From assembly GCA_905236465.1 (NCBI GenBank), contig CAJOQA010000013.1:1-23729 (forward strand): 23,729 nt of DNA. The letters are read 5' to 3'. Positions 8,354 to 16,104 of the stretch are shown here, piece after piece. Each line of letters opens with the position of its first letter. Within the stretch, counting starts at the first letter, position 1. This stretch comes from an uncultured Treponema sp. Lineage in GTDB: Bacteria; Spirochaetota; Spirochaetia; Treponematales; Treponemataceae. Under the pieces are notes generated by a model. That model made no database searches, had not been told where the DNA came from, and worked only from the letters and a program-made list of their open reading frames with translations. A program made the translations under genes and the position numbers.

Positions 8354-9525
8354 GACCAGCCCTAGAGAAAGCTTTTTTTTACCTTACCCTTTCAATCTTG
8401 CTTGTATTCCTAACAGGCCTGGAAAGTTTTGCAGAAAGAGTTTCTTTAAGTAAAAGCAATGCGGATTTAAGCATAGACTTGCTAGAAGGCTATATGCTAA
8501 CAGATGCAGCAAAAGATGGCTCTGCCTTTCAGCTTGATTACGTAATTGTTCCTGTTTCAGCAATAATAAAAGTTTTACCTGAAGGAAAATATAAAAATAC
8601 TCACGAAGCACTTGAAAAAACAAGCCAATCGCTAAAATCAAGTGATCTACAAATTACGGAAGTATATTGGCGAAACATGACAGCTTCCCTTTCAACTTTT
8701 AATTTTAATTTAAATGGAATAGCGGTCTATGCTAATGCAATGGCAGCGAAAATCCCTGAAGGAAAGGGCTTTGTTATCTGTATAACCTGGTGCCCTATAG
8801 GACAAAAGGAAAATTGCATTCCCTTTATGACTAGCTTTTTAGATAGCATAAATATTGATGCAGGCTCATATTTTGAAAGTGGAATATATACGCAATCCCT
8901 GTATCCTGATTCAGAGCAATGGACAGATGTAAACTTAGAGATAGATGGAAAAAAAATCAAAAGCAAGATGAGAGCTTCAGACCAGGAAGCCGCCGCTTAT
9001 TTAATACAGAGGGAGTATCAAGTGTTGACCCTGTACACACAGAGCAAGCAGTGGTTGCAAGCTTGGAAAAGGTACTACAGGATGATTTATAGGGACTCCT
9101 TTCACCGCTTACAAAAAGTTTCATTTGACATATATAATGAGATTGCGAAAACCTGCAAAGACGAAACTGAACTTGCTCAAAAACTCCTGTATTGGGTTCA
9201 AGATTTTAAATACGAAAGGGAAAAGAATTCTAGCGACTTTACCCCACTTCCTTCAGTTCTTTTAGGAAGTGGCTCGGATTGCGACAGCAGGTCAATGCTG
9301 CTTTGCGTTCTTTTAAGCAGCATGAATCAAGATGCAATTATGTTGGTAAGTGCCTCTTACAGCCATGCCATGCCTGCAATCACTTCTAGCCATAAGGGAC
9401 ATGCCTTTACGTATAATGGAAAGGAATACCTTATGGGAGAAACAACTGCAAAAGGTCTTACTTGGGGAAAAATCCAGGCTGGCCAAGACAATCAAAGCCA
9501 GTGGATTGAAATATTCTTTCCCTAA
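8347..9525 (+). CDS. Secreted transglutaminase-like (papain-fold) protein
   Basis: The 392-residue product has a signal peptide (hydrophobic residues about 9-26, cleavage after FAE or nearby). The C-terminal third reads like a transglutaminase-like cysteine peptidase core: LAQKLLYWVQDFKY, then GSGSDCDSRSMLLCVLL (candidate nucleophile C312), then SYSHAMPAI (candidate H340), then NGKEYLMGETTAKG (candidate acid E365) with WGKI after it. The spacing and the Cys-His-Glu order fit this fold; the substrate is unknown. The N-terminal domain (about 30-200) is beta-rich and unrecognised. A strong AAGGAG lies 7 nt before the ATG. Its stop codon abuts the stop of the converging HTH-EIIA gene with no base between. 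It likely acts in the periplasm, perhaps on envelope proteins or peptidoglycan-linked peptides (inference). Confidence 0.78.
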   Translation: MTRPALEKAFFYLTLSILLVFLTGLESFAERVSLSKSNADLSIDLLEGYMLTDAAKDGSAFQLDYVIVPVSAIIKVLPEGKYKNTHEALEKTSQSLKSSDLQITEVYWRNMTASLSTFNFNLNGIAVYANAMAAKIPEGKGFVICITWCPIGQKENCIPFMTSFLDSINIDAGSYFESGIYTQSLYPDSEQWTDVNLEIDGKKIKSKMRASDQEAAAYLIQREYQVLTLYTQSKQWLQAWKRYYRMIYRDSFHRLQKVSFDIYNEIAKTCKDETELAQKLLYWVQDFKYEREKNSSDFTPLPSVLLGSGSDCDSRSMLLCVLLSSMNQDAIMLVSASYSHAMPAITSSHKGHAFTYNGKEYLMGETTAKGLTWGKIQAGQDNQSQWIEIFFP

Positions 9526-10173
9526 TTATTTTATCAGGAGGTTGTAAGCCTCCATGGAATCCTTTGCATTAAGCAAGGCATCCCGTAAGTCTTGATTTTT
9601 TAGCTTTGAGCTGAAAAATGACAAAGTCTGCAAATAATAACTATGCTGATTGTATGCAGCAGCAATCATAAAAAGAAGCCTTACAGGGGTGTCGTCTATT
9701 GTTTGGAAGTCTATAATATCTGTAAGTGAAATGCCAACAGACATTACTAAATCTGTTACAGAAGAAAGGCGAACATGGGGAATAGCTATTCCTCGTCCTA
9801 AAGCAGTTGACATAAGTTCTTCTCTTTTTAGGATTTCTTCAGCAAGCTCTTTTCCATCTTTTATTTGAGGTGCGGTTGCTAAATTTTCAGAAAGTTCAAG
9901 CAAGGCATCGTGCTTTGTGGGATGATTCATGAAGATAATCCTTTCTGGAGACAGTATATTCTTAACTAAAGCATACATATCAGCCTTTTCTAGTTTAGAA
10001 GAAGATGAAAGACGTTCATTAACCCACTTTTCAATCTCTGATTTCTTAAAGCGCCAAACAGTCCCGATTTTTCCACTAGGAATTTCACCTTTTTGAGCCC
10101 AATCATAAACAGTTCTTTCGCTTACCCTTAAATATTTTGCAACCTCTTCAATAGTGAGAATATCATCTTCCAC
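9526..10173 (-). CDS. HTH (excisionase-type) - PTS EIIA fusion regulator
   Basis: The 215-residue protein joins two domains. Residues 5-54 (LTIEEVAKYLRVSERTVYDW through KKSEIEKWV) form a MerR/excisionase-like winged helix (HTH_17 type). Residues about 67-215 are a fructose/nitrogen-type EIIA (PTS EIIA type 2) with the phosphoacceptor His in GIAIPH (H133), followed by the TDLVMSVGISLTDIIDF and PVRLLFMIAA strands typical of PtsN. Such fusions are known in spirochetes. By inference the phosphorylation of H133 by the PTS (EI-HPr) controls DNA binding by the N-terminal domain. No EIIB or EIIC is nearby, which points to a regulatory rather than sugar-transport role. A good AAGGGG lies 5 nt before the ATG, and the gene has its own promoter, divergent from apt. 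Confidence 0.9.
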   Translation of the reverse strand: MEDDILTIEEVAKYLRVSERTVYDWAQKGEIPSGKIGTVWRFKKSEIEKWVNERLSSSSKLEKADMYALVKNILSPERIIFMNHPTKHDALLELSENLATAPQIKDGKELAEEILKREELMSTALGRGIAIPHVRLSSVTDLVMSVGISLTDIIDFQTIDDTPVRLLFMIAAAYNQHSYYLQTLSFFSSKLKNQDLRDALLNAKDSMEAYNLLIK

Positions 10174-10210
10174 AACGAACCCCTTACACTTATTCTATAT
10201 ACTTTTCACT

Positions 10211-10239
10211 ATTTTGCAATCTTTGCGGTTTTATGTCAA
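10211..10239 (-). promoter_or_regulatory. Promoter of the HTH-EIIA gene
   Basis: On the minus strand a perfect TTGACA (10239-10234) is followed after 17 nt by CAAAAT (10216-10211), a four-of-six match to the -10. Transcription would begin near 10204 and leave a leader of about 30 nt with AAGGGG before the start codon. Confidence 0.6.
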
Positions 10240-10259
10240 GTATTAACATTTAAGAAAGT

Positions 10260-10303
10260 AAAAAAAACTGCATTTGACAAAGACTTAGCATATAATGTAC
10301 AAT
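10260..10303 (+). promoter_or_regulatory. Strong promoter of apt with upstream A-tract
   Basis: A perfect TTGACA (10274-10279) is followed after 18 nt by TACAAT (10298-10303), five of six to consensus. A run of eight A (10260-10267) just upstream could act as an UP element. The expected start point is about 10310-10311, that is, at or next to the apt ATG, so the mRNA would be leaderless. Confidence 0.7.
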
Positions 10304-10310
10304 ATAAGGC

Positions 10311-10865
10311 ATGAATGAACAAAATAACAAAGACTTTGAGATTCTTGATAAAGTTATAGGAAGGATTCCTGATTTTCCAAAAGCAGGTGTTCTTTTTTAT
10401 GATATAACTGGAATTTTACGGCATCCAGATGCCTTTAAGTACACTATTGACCGCATGATTGAGCTTTACAAGGATAACAAAATAGATGCAGTTGCAGGAA
10501 TAGAATCAAGAGGATTTATTTTTGCAGCCCCCTTTGCAGAAAAAATGGGAATTCCGTTGATTTTAATTCGGAAAAAGGGGAAACTGCCCGGAAAAACGTA
10601 CACTTGTAAATATAACCTAGAATATGCTACTGCCGAAATTGAGGTTCACTGTGCAGATATAGCACGTGGGCAAAGAATACTTTTAGTTGATGACTTGATT
10701 GCAACAGGTGGCACTTTAGCAGCTGCCAAGAACCTTGTTGAACAAGGTGGGGCAAGTGTTACCGATGTGTTTGGGGTAATAGGTTTACCCTTCCTAAACT
10801 ACGACAGGGTCCTTTCCCCTGTAAAAGTAACAACTTTAGTAAATTACCAATCAGAAAAAATGTAG
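10311..10865 (+). CDS. apt: Adenine phosphoribosyltransferase
   Basis: Apt salvages adenine: adenine + PRPP gives AMP + PPi. The 184-residue protein carries the type I PRTase landmarks: IPDFPKAGVLFYDITGIL at residues 19-36, GIESRGFIFAAPFA at 63-76, a flexible RKKGKLPG loop, YNLEYATAEIE (normally LEYG) and the PRPP-binding ILLVDDLIATGGT at 123-135. The ATG at 10311 gives a normal N-terminus. No correctly spaced Shine-Dalgarno exists (AAGG ends one base before the ATG), and the promoter position suggests a leaderless transcript. The gene is alone on its strand, and only four bases separate its stop from the stop of the converging nuclease gene. It fits purine scavenging, which treponemes often depend on. 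Confidence 0.95.
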   Translation: MNEQNNKDFEILDKVIGRIPDFPKAGVLFYDITGILRHPDAFKYTIDRMIELYKDNKIDAVAGIESRGFIFAAPFAEKMGIPLILIRKKGKLPGKTYTCKYNLEYATAEIEVHCADIARGQRILLVDDLIATGGTLAAAKNLVEQGGASVTDVFGVIGLPFLNYDRVLSPVKVTTLVNYQSEKM

Positions 10866-10869
10866 GCCT

Positions 10870-11823
10870 CTAAAAATTAGATTGGGCTTCCACATAATTT
10901 TCAACGTAATCAGGGAGGGCCGAAAATAAATCTAAAGCGGTCCTTTCTTCTACTTCATCTATTGTTGTTTGGTAAGACATCATTTTTGCATCAGGGGGCA
11001 CTTCATTTGGCATGATGAATGCTGTAGCTCTTACCAAAATAGATCCATCACTTTGCTTTTCAAATGTAAGAAGTGCCTTGTAGAACCATTCTGGCACGCT
11101 GACATTGTTTGCACCTATTGTATTATAATAGGACGAAGGTTTTTCTAGCAGGGGACCGGTTACAACTACTACAAAGCCATAGGTAACGGCCCAGCTACGA
11201 ACCTTTTCCTCTAAGTTCTTCCAAATACGGCGGTTGAGGGCAGGACTTTGGGGACTCATATTGCTCATCAAAAAGCAGTCTTTCATGCTGCCACTGCTCC
11301 ACCGCATGTCAGCAGAGGGTGCTAAATGGCCCCTGTCATAGCCAGACTTTTTATAGTCTGCAGGAGTTGCAGACCCTGTAGAAATAAGGGTATCAGCCCT
11401 AAAATCATTAGACCTTTCTTCTTCTACGCCTAAAACTTCTTCTTTTGTAAGGACATAGGCAACCCATTCACTCTGTTCGTAGCTTTCGCGGTAGCAAAGG
11501 GTAAATCCATTATACGTATGAACTTCATGGTCTTGAGCATCATGGGGGCTTAAAGCAGCAGAACATAAGGGGATGGCTAATCTTTCTATATCTAATGAAT
11601 CATAATCAGCAGAAGAAATAATATTCCCTAAAACTTGTAGTGGTAAGGTAGCTTCACCAGTAGTAGATTCATCATCTTGAACAAGCTGAATAAAATCACT
11701 TTGGTTTTCTTCTTCCTCATGAGCTTGTGCCTGCGTTGAAATGCAAGAAAGTGCCGTTGAAGAAAAGAGGACTATTGAAAATGAAGCTATAAAAGCCTTG
11801 CAAAAAAGTTTAAAAATATTCAT
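10870..11823 (-). CDS. Exported DNA/RNA non-specific endonuclease (DRGH family), putative lipoprotein
   Basis: The 317-residue protein belongs to the NUC1/Serratia nuclease family, which cuts DNA and RNA using Mg2+. The core begins near residue 160 with SGYDRGHLAPSADMRW (DRGH at 163-166, H166 the expected general base), then SNMSPQSPALNRRIWKNLE, where N197 is the expected Mg ligand. The N-terminus is a signal sequence ending in TALSC (Cys27), a plausible spirochete lipobox, followed by an acidic linker rich in Glu, Asp and Gln, so the enzyme may be a lipid-anchored periplasmic or surface nuclease. The start overlaps the stop of the upstream UspA-like gene as TGATG, so it is the last gene of the V-ATPase transcription unit. 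No terminator hairpin follows. A role in nucleic acid scavenging is inferred. Confidence 0.88.
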   Translation of the reverse strand: MNIFKLFCKAFIASFSIVLFSSTALSCISTQAQAHEEEENQSDFIQLVQDDESTTGEATLPLQVLGNIISSADYDSLDIERLAIPLCSAALSPHDAQDHEVHTYNGFTLCYRESYEQSEWVAYVLTKEEVLGVEEERSNDFRADTLISTGSATPADYKKSGYDRGHLAPSADMRWSSGSMKDCFLMSNMSPQSPALNRRIWKNLEEKVRSWAVTYGFVVVVTGPLLEKPSSYYNTIGANNVSVPEWFYKALLTFEKQSDGSILVRATAFIMPNEVPPDAKMMSYQTTIDEVEERTALDLFSALPDYVENYVEAQSNF

Positions 11824-12320
11824 CAGGCCATCTTAAAAAGTTGTTCCAAGTATGGCTGCTTCACAACTATAACAGAGCAGTGAGCAGATCCAATAATCTC
11901 TGAATTTTGATTGCTTATTGAGCTTTTATTCAGGCTTGCAAAATAATTTGTTTCAAGCGCTCCTCCTAAAAGTATAAGGGAAGCCTTAAATTCATCTGCA
12001 GCCATTATTATTTCAGACCAAACAGAACCATAACGCAATTGTGTTTCTAGGGTAATGCCCTTAGATTTAGCAAGTTCCTGGGCATAGCGAAGCTTACGTT
12101 CTCCATCTAACATAAGTTGACTTTTTATTTCTTCAGCTTCATCTGTCACAATAAATTTTGTAAGCGAAAGTTTTTTTATAGCCTCTACATCAACAATATA
12201 GGAAACCTTTACCTGGCACTTGTAGAGCTTAGCCATTAAAATAGCATACATTACAGCATTTTGCGAGGACTTAGAACCATTATAAGCCACAAAAATCCGC
12301 TCAAAAAGCGATTTTATCAT
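11823..12320 (-). CDS. UspA-like universal stress domain protein
   Basis: The 165-residue protein has the layout of a single universal stress protein domain: the first strand IFVAYNGSKSSQNAVMYA (residues 9-26), a long helix, GITLETQLRYGSVWSEII (88-105), FKASLILLGG (111-120) and a last strand HCSVIVVK (147-154). The ATP-binding signature GxxGx9G[ST] is not intact: the segment after GG is ALETNYFASLNKSSIS, so nucleotide binding is doubtful. It starts three bases after the atpD stop (the AAGG is too close to be a normal Shine-Dalgarno, so translational coupling is likely) and overlaps the nuclease start by one base. Its place in the ATPase unit suggests a link to energy or ion stress, which is inference. 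Confidence 0.82.
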   Translation of the reverse strand: MIKSLFERIFVAYNGSKSSQNAVMYAILMAKLYKCQVKVSYIVDVEAIKKLSLTKFIVTDEAEEIKSQLMLDGERKLRYAQELAKSKGITLETQLRYGSVWSEIIMAADEFKASLILLGGALETNYFASLNKSSISNQNSEIIGSAHCSVIVVKQPYLEQLFKMA

Positions 12321-12323
12321 ACC

Positions 12324-12941
12324 TTATGTCCTTCCCTTTTTGAGGGACTTTAATACAAATATATTATCCCTTTCCCTTTCTTCTAGGACACCTTCTATAT
12401 ACTTTACAGTCTCCTTGGTCTGGGGAATCACCATTTTATCCAAGGCATTTACACGTCGTTGGGTCTTCTTTACTTCCATTGCAAGCCGCCAGACAATGGT
12501 TCTGATAGAAGCCATTTGGGTAAGCAAGGAAAGCAATTGGAAAAAATCACCCATAACCTGATCATTTTCAGGAGCAGTTCCTATAAAAGATGAAAACAAC
12601 TGTTTTTTAGGAAGCTGGACATCTATAGAAGTAAAAGACATGCCTCCTATAACAAGTGGCTTTTTAGTCAGTTTGAACTCATAATTTACAAGGCTGCCAA
12701 TCTTTTCTACCCTATCTCCACCCATTGACAAAAGCATGGACTTTAAAGACGGGTAAGCCTTAGCGATGCATTTATCTATATCTTTTTCTAAGAGCTTTAC
12801 CCTTTCTACCAGCCTCATCAATTCCATAACAAGAATTTCTCGCTTTTGCTCCAATAAATCATAGCCCTCTGTGCTTACAGCTAGCTGTTCTTTTAGAGAA
12901 AGGAGATTTGACTTTGTAGGCGCAATATTCTGCTTAGCCAT
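12324..12941 (-). CDS. atpD: V/A-type ATPase subunit D (central rotor shaft)
   Basis: The 205-residue product begins with the family pattern IAPTKSNLLSLKEQLAVSTEGYDLLEQKREIL, the antiparallel coiled coil that forms the rotor axle inside the A3B3 head. The C-terminal helix (KKTQRRVNALDKMVIPQTKE, then VKYIEGVLEERERDNIFVLK) is also typical: RRVNALE-like followed by an ERE(R/E) cluster. Length is normal for the family. The ATG overlaps the atpB stop as TAATG. The symbol follows V-type naming (NtpD/AtpD) and must not be confused with the F-type beta subunit atpD. Confidence 0.95.
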   Translation of the reverse strand: MAKQNIAPTKSNLLSLKEQLAVSTEGYDLLEQKREILVMELMRLVERVKLLEKDIDKCIAKAYPSLKSMLLSMGGDRVEKIGSLVNYEFKLTKKPLVIGGMSFTSIDVQLPKKQLFSSFIGTAPENDQVMGDFFQLLSLLTQMASIRTIVWRLAMEVKKTQRRVNALDKMVIPQTKETVKYIEGVLEERERDNIFVLKSLKKGRT

Positions 12942-14323
12942 TAGTTTTCCTTATTAGGCAAATATTTCTGAATAAATTCTTCCTTGATTCTGTAAAGTTC
13001 TGTTTTGGGCAAAATAGAAAGTATTTTCCAGCCTAAATCGAGGGTCTCTTCTATTGAGCGGTCCTCAAATTCCCCCTGAGTAAAGAACTTTTCTTCCAAT
13101 TCGTTTCCAAACTTTAAGTACAGTTTGTCAAGATCAGAGATTTCCTCTTCACCGATAATGGCGGCAAGGTTACGGATAGACTTTACTTTGCTGTAGGAAG
13201 CAAAAAGCTGACTAGAAACAGCAGAATGATCTTCGCGGGTCATTCCTTCTCCAATACCGTCCTTCATAAGCCTACTAAGCGATGGTAGAACTGCTACAGG
13301 AGGATACAGGCCCTTCTGCCCCATTTCCCTGTCAAGAACAATTTGACCTTCGGTAATATAGCCGGTCAGGTCAGGAATGGGGTGGCTGATATCATCGTTA
13401 GGCATTGTAAGAATTGGTATCTGAGTTATTGACCCTGTACTGCCATCAACTTTTCCAGCCCTTTCGTACAGTTCGGCAAGGTTAGAATAAAGATAACCAG
13501 GATAACCTTTGCGGCCAGGAACTTCTCCACGGGTAGTTGAAATTTCACGCAGGGCTTCACAGTAGTTGGTCATATCCGTTAAAACCACAAGAACGTGCAT
13601 ATTACATTCAAATGCAAGATATTCGGCCGCGGTAAGAGCACAACGGGGGGTTATAATTCTTTCTATAGAGGGGGCATCTGCTAAAGATTGGAACATTACA
13701 ACCTTGCTTAAAACACCAGACTCCTCAAAGGTATTTTTAAAGAACTGGGCAACGTCGTACATTATACCCATACCGGCAAAAACCATTACAAAGTCTTCGT
13801 CGGAATTCTTTATCTTTGCCTGACGAATTATTTGTGCAGCCAGTCGGTTGTGGCTAAGTCCGTTACCGCTAAAAATAGGAAGCTTTTGCCCACGGATTAG
13901 GGTATTCATTCCATCTATTGAAGAAATTCCTGTTTGAATAAAATCCCGTGGGTAAACACGGCTATACGGATTGATTGGGTTTCCATTGACATTTACCTTC
14001 TTGCTTGAAATAATAGGAGGATATCCATCTATGGGCTCACCCAATCCATTAAAAATTCTTCCAAGTAGCCCCTTGCCTACACGCAGTTCCATAGGTTGGT
14101 CAAGGAATTCTATAGAAGTTTCTTGTAAATCAAGACCGGTAGTAGAACCAAAAACTTGAATTACAGCCAGATCTTCATTTATATCAATAATACGACCCGT
14201 TTTTTTCTGACCAAACTTGTCGCGGACGTAAACAACTTCATCATAAAAAGAAGAAGGTGTTCTTTTTGCTACTATAATAGGACCATCAACTTTGGTAAGC
14301 CCCTTGTATTCTATTCCTTTCAT
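12941..14323 (-). CDS. atpB: V/A-type ATPase subunit B (non-catalytic head subunit)
   Basis: The 460-residue protein forms the A3B3 hexamer with subunit A and supplies part of the nucleotide site. It shows the beta-barrel N-terminus (IEYKGLTKVDGPIIV), GRIFNGLGEPIDGYPPI, the segment GNGLSHNRLAAQIIRQ that replaces the Walker A loop, VVLTDMTNYCEALREIS, RGEVPGRKGYPGYLYSNLAELYERAGKV and GSITQIPILTMPNDDISHPI. These are the hallmarks of V-type B. The start overlaps the atpA stop by ATGA and the stop overlaps the atpD start by one base, which would hold the subunits at matched synthesis rates. Confidence 0.97.
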   Translation of the reverse strand: MKGIEYKGLTKVDGPIIVAKRTPSSFYDEVVYVRDKFGQKKTGRIIDINEDLAVIQVFGSTTGLDLQETSIEFLDQPMELRVGKGLLGRIFNGLGEPIDGYPPIISSKKVNVNGNPINPYSRVYPRDFIQTGISSIDGMNTLIRGQKLPIFSGNGLSHNRLAAQIIRQAKIKNSDEDFVMVFAGMGIMYDVAQFFKNTFEESGVLSKVVMFQSLADAPSIERIITPRCALTAAEYLAFECNMHVLVVLTDMTNYCEALREISTTRGEVPGRKGYPGYLYSNLAELYERAGKVDGSTGSITQIPILTMPNDDISHPIPDLTGYITEGQIVLDREMGQKGLYPPVAVLPSLSRLMKDGIGEGMTREDHSAVSSQLFASYSKVKSIRNLAAIIGEEEISDLDKLYLKFGNELEEKFFTQGEFEDRSIEETLDLGWKILSILPKTELYRIKEEFIQKYLPNKEN

Positions 14324-16104
14324 TCTGTTGCATCCCTGCGGTAAGTCCGCTCTAAGTCACTCATTTGCTCTTTTAAATGCTTTTCTATAGAAGAAAGACC
14401 AGTCAGATCATTATTAGGCACCGTAGACTTTGCCCTTATAATCTCATTGCGGGCATCAAGGGAAATAATTTTTAATAAGGGGCACCCCTGCTTTATAACC
14501 TGAAGGGCATCATCATAGAAATCCATAATCAGAAAAAGAATACGGAACTGTTTTTCTGGTACAGAAAATTGGTCTATATCATCAAAGGCTGACTGTTGTA
14601 AAAAACCATTCTTTATCATATCTGCAACCATAAGAATCAGACGATCTGAGTCAGGAAGAGCTTCCGCACCAATAAGGCGGACTATTTGCTGCAAGCGCTG
14701 TTCTTTCTTTAGCAAATCCAAGGCCTTTATGCGGATTGAAGCCCAACGGGGATCGAATTTATCCCACCATCCCCTCACTTCCTCTGCGTATTCTGAGTAA
14801 GAGTCTATCCAACCGATAGCGGGATAGTGGCGGGCATTTGCAAGTTCCCTGTCTAGGGCCCAGAAGCAGCGGATAAAACGCTTTGTATGTTGTGTTACAG
14901 GCTCTGAAAAGTCACCTCCAGGAGGAGAAACAGCGCCAATTACACTTACAGAGCCCTCTTGTCCGTTTAGAGAGTCTACGCGCCCTGCCCTTTCATAAAA
15001 TTCTGCAAGGCGGGTTGGAAGATATGCAGGGAAACCTTCTTCAGCAGGCATCTCTTCCATACGGCCTGAAAGCTCACGGAGGGCCTCTGCCCATCTTGAA
15101 GTTGAATCAGCCATGATAGCAACGTGCATACCCATATCCCTGTAATACTCGGCTAAAGTAATACCTGCATACAAGGAAACTTCACGAGCCGCAACCGGCA
15201 TATTTGAAGTATTAGCGATGAGGATGGTACGTTCCATAAGTGACCGGTTATTTCTTGGGTCAATAAGACTTGGGAACTCTGTAAGAACATCTGTCATTTC
15301 GTTTCCGCGCTCACCACAACCAATATAAACAATCAAATCTGCATCGCACCATTTTGCAACTGCGTGCTGTGTCATAGTCTTTCCTGTACCGAAGCCACCA
15401 GGAATCGCAGCAGTTCCCCCCTTACTTAAGGGGAAGAAAATATCTATTACGCGCTGACCAGTTATAAGGGGCTCTGAAACTTCCAACTTTTTTGCAAAGG
15501 GGCGGGGCTTACGAACAGGCCAATACTGGGACAGTTTAAGGTCTTCGCCAACATCAGTCTTCCCTATAATCTCATCAACAGTGTATGAGCCCTTACCTGC
15601 AAATTCTACAAGTTTTTTCCCCTTAGTTGCAGGGGGAACCATTATTTTATGTGTTATGGAACCAGTTTCCTGCACGGTACCTAGAACCATACCAGGATAA
15701 ATTGAAGAACCTGCAGAAAGCGTTTTCCCATCTATTTCAGCAGGTATAAAATCCCATTTTTTTTCAAGATCAAGGGCTTCTGTTCTTTGACCGGGCAATA
15801 AAAAGGCACCGCCACTTTCTGCCATGCTTTTTAAAGGCCTTTGAATTCCATCGTAAATTGTCCCCACAAGACCTGGACCCAACCGTAAAGAAAGCGGCAT
15901 TTCCTTACTTACGACTTTTTCCCCTACAGCCATGCCACTATCATCTTCGTATACTTCAATCGTAGCAAAGCCCTTATCCTGTCGGATAATCTCACCTATA
16001 AGTTTTTTTTCTCCAACATCAACAACATCATAAAGTCCGCATTTATCAAGACCTGAAGCATATACAATAGGTCCACTGATGCGGGTAATTTTTCCTTCAA
16101 TCAT
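14320..16104 (-). CDS. atpA: V/A-type ATPase catalytic subunit A
   Basis: The 594-residue catalytic subunit hydrolyses or makes ATP at three sites in the head. Its Walker A loop reads GGFGTGKT at residues 236-243 (most relatives have GPFGSGKT; the Lys and Thr are kept). The bulge domain that separates V-type A from F-type beta is present between about 110 and 200 (VPPATKGKKL, YWPVRKPRPF). Further marks are GCGERGNEMTDVLTEFP, IMADSTSRWAEALRELSGRM, EEGFPAYLPTRLAEFYERAG and GAVSPPGGDFSEPVTQ. The start overlaps the atpE stop by ATGA, and the stop overlaps the atpB start by ATGA. Confidence 0.98.
   Translation of the reverse strand: MIEGKITRISGPIVYASGLDKCGLYDVVDVGEKKLIGEIIRQDKGFATIEVYEDDSGMAVGEKVVSKEMPLSLRLGPGLVGTIYDGIQRPLKSMAESGGAFLLPGQRTEALDLEKKWDFIPAEIDGKTLSAGSSIYPGMVLGTVQETGSITHKIMVPPATKGKKLVEFAGKGSYTVDEIIGKTDVGEDLKLSQYWPVRKPRPFAKKLEVSEPLITGQRVIDIFFPLSKGGTAAIPGGFGTGKTMTQHAVAKWCDADLIVYIGCGERGNEMTDVLTEFPSLIDPRNNRSLMERTILIANTSNMPVAAREVSLYAGITLAEYYRDMGMHVAIMADSTSRWAEALRELSGRMEEMPAEEGFPAYLPTRLAEFYERAGRVDSLNGQEGSVSVIGAVSPPGGDFSEPVTQHTKRFIRCFWALDRELANARHYPAIGWIDSYSEYAEEVRGWWDKFDPRWASIRIKALDLLKKEQRLQQIVRLIGAEALPDSDRLILMVADMIKNGFLQQSAFDDIDQFSVPEKQFRILFLIMDFYDDALQVIKQGCPLLKIISLDARNEIIRAKSTVPNNDLTGLSSIEKHLKEQMSDLERTYRRDATE

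Noticed and set aside
8373..8380. T8 run in the signal-peptide codons of the transglutaminase-like gene, and a similar T8 at 5433-5440 in aroB
   Set aside because: Possible slippage sites, but runs of eight are common in this AT-rich sequence and both frames are intact; no sign of phase variation.
10291..10296. Perfect TATAAT upstream of apt
   Set aside because: It is only 11 nt from the TTGACA and has no -35 at 16-18 nt; TACAAT at 10298 fits better.
12941..16104. F-type ATP synthase alpha/beta
   Set aside because: Subunit A has the V-type bulge domain and B lacks Walker A; gene set (C, D, E, F, I, K) is V/A type.
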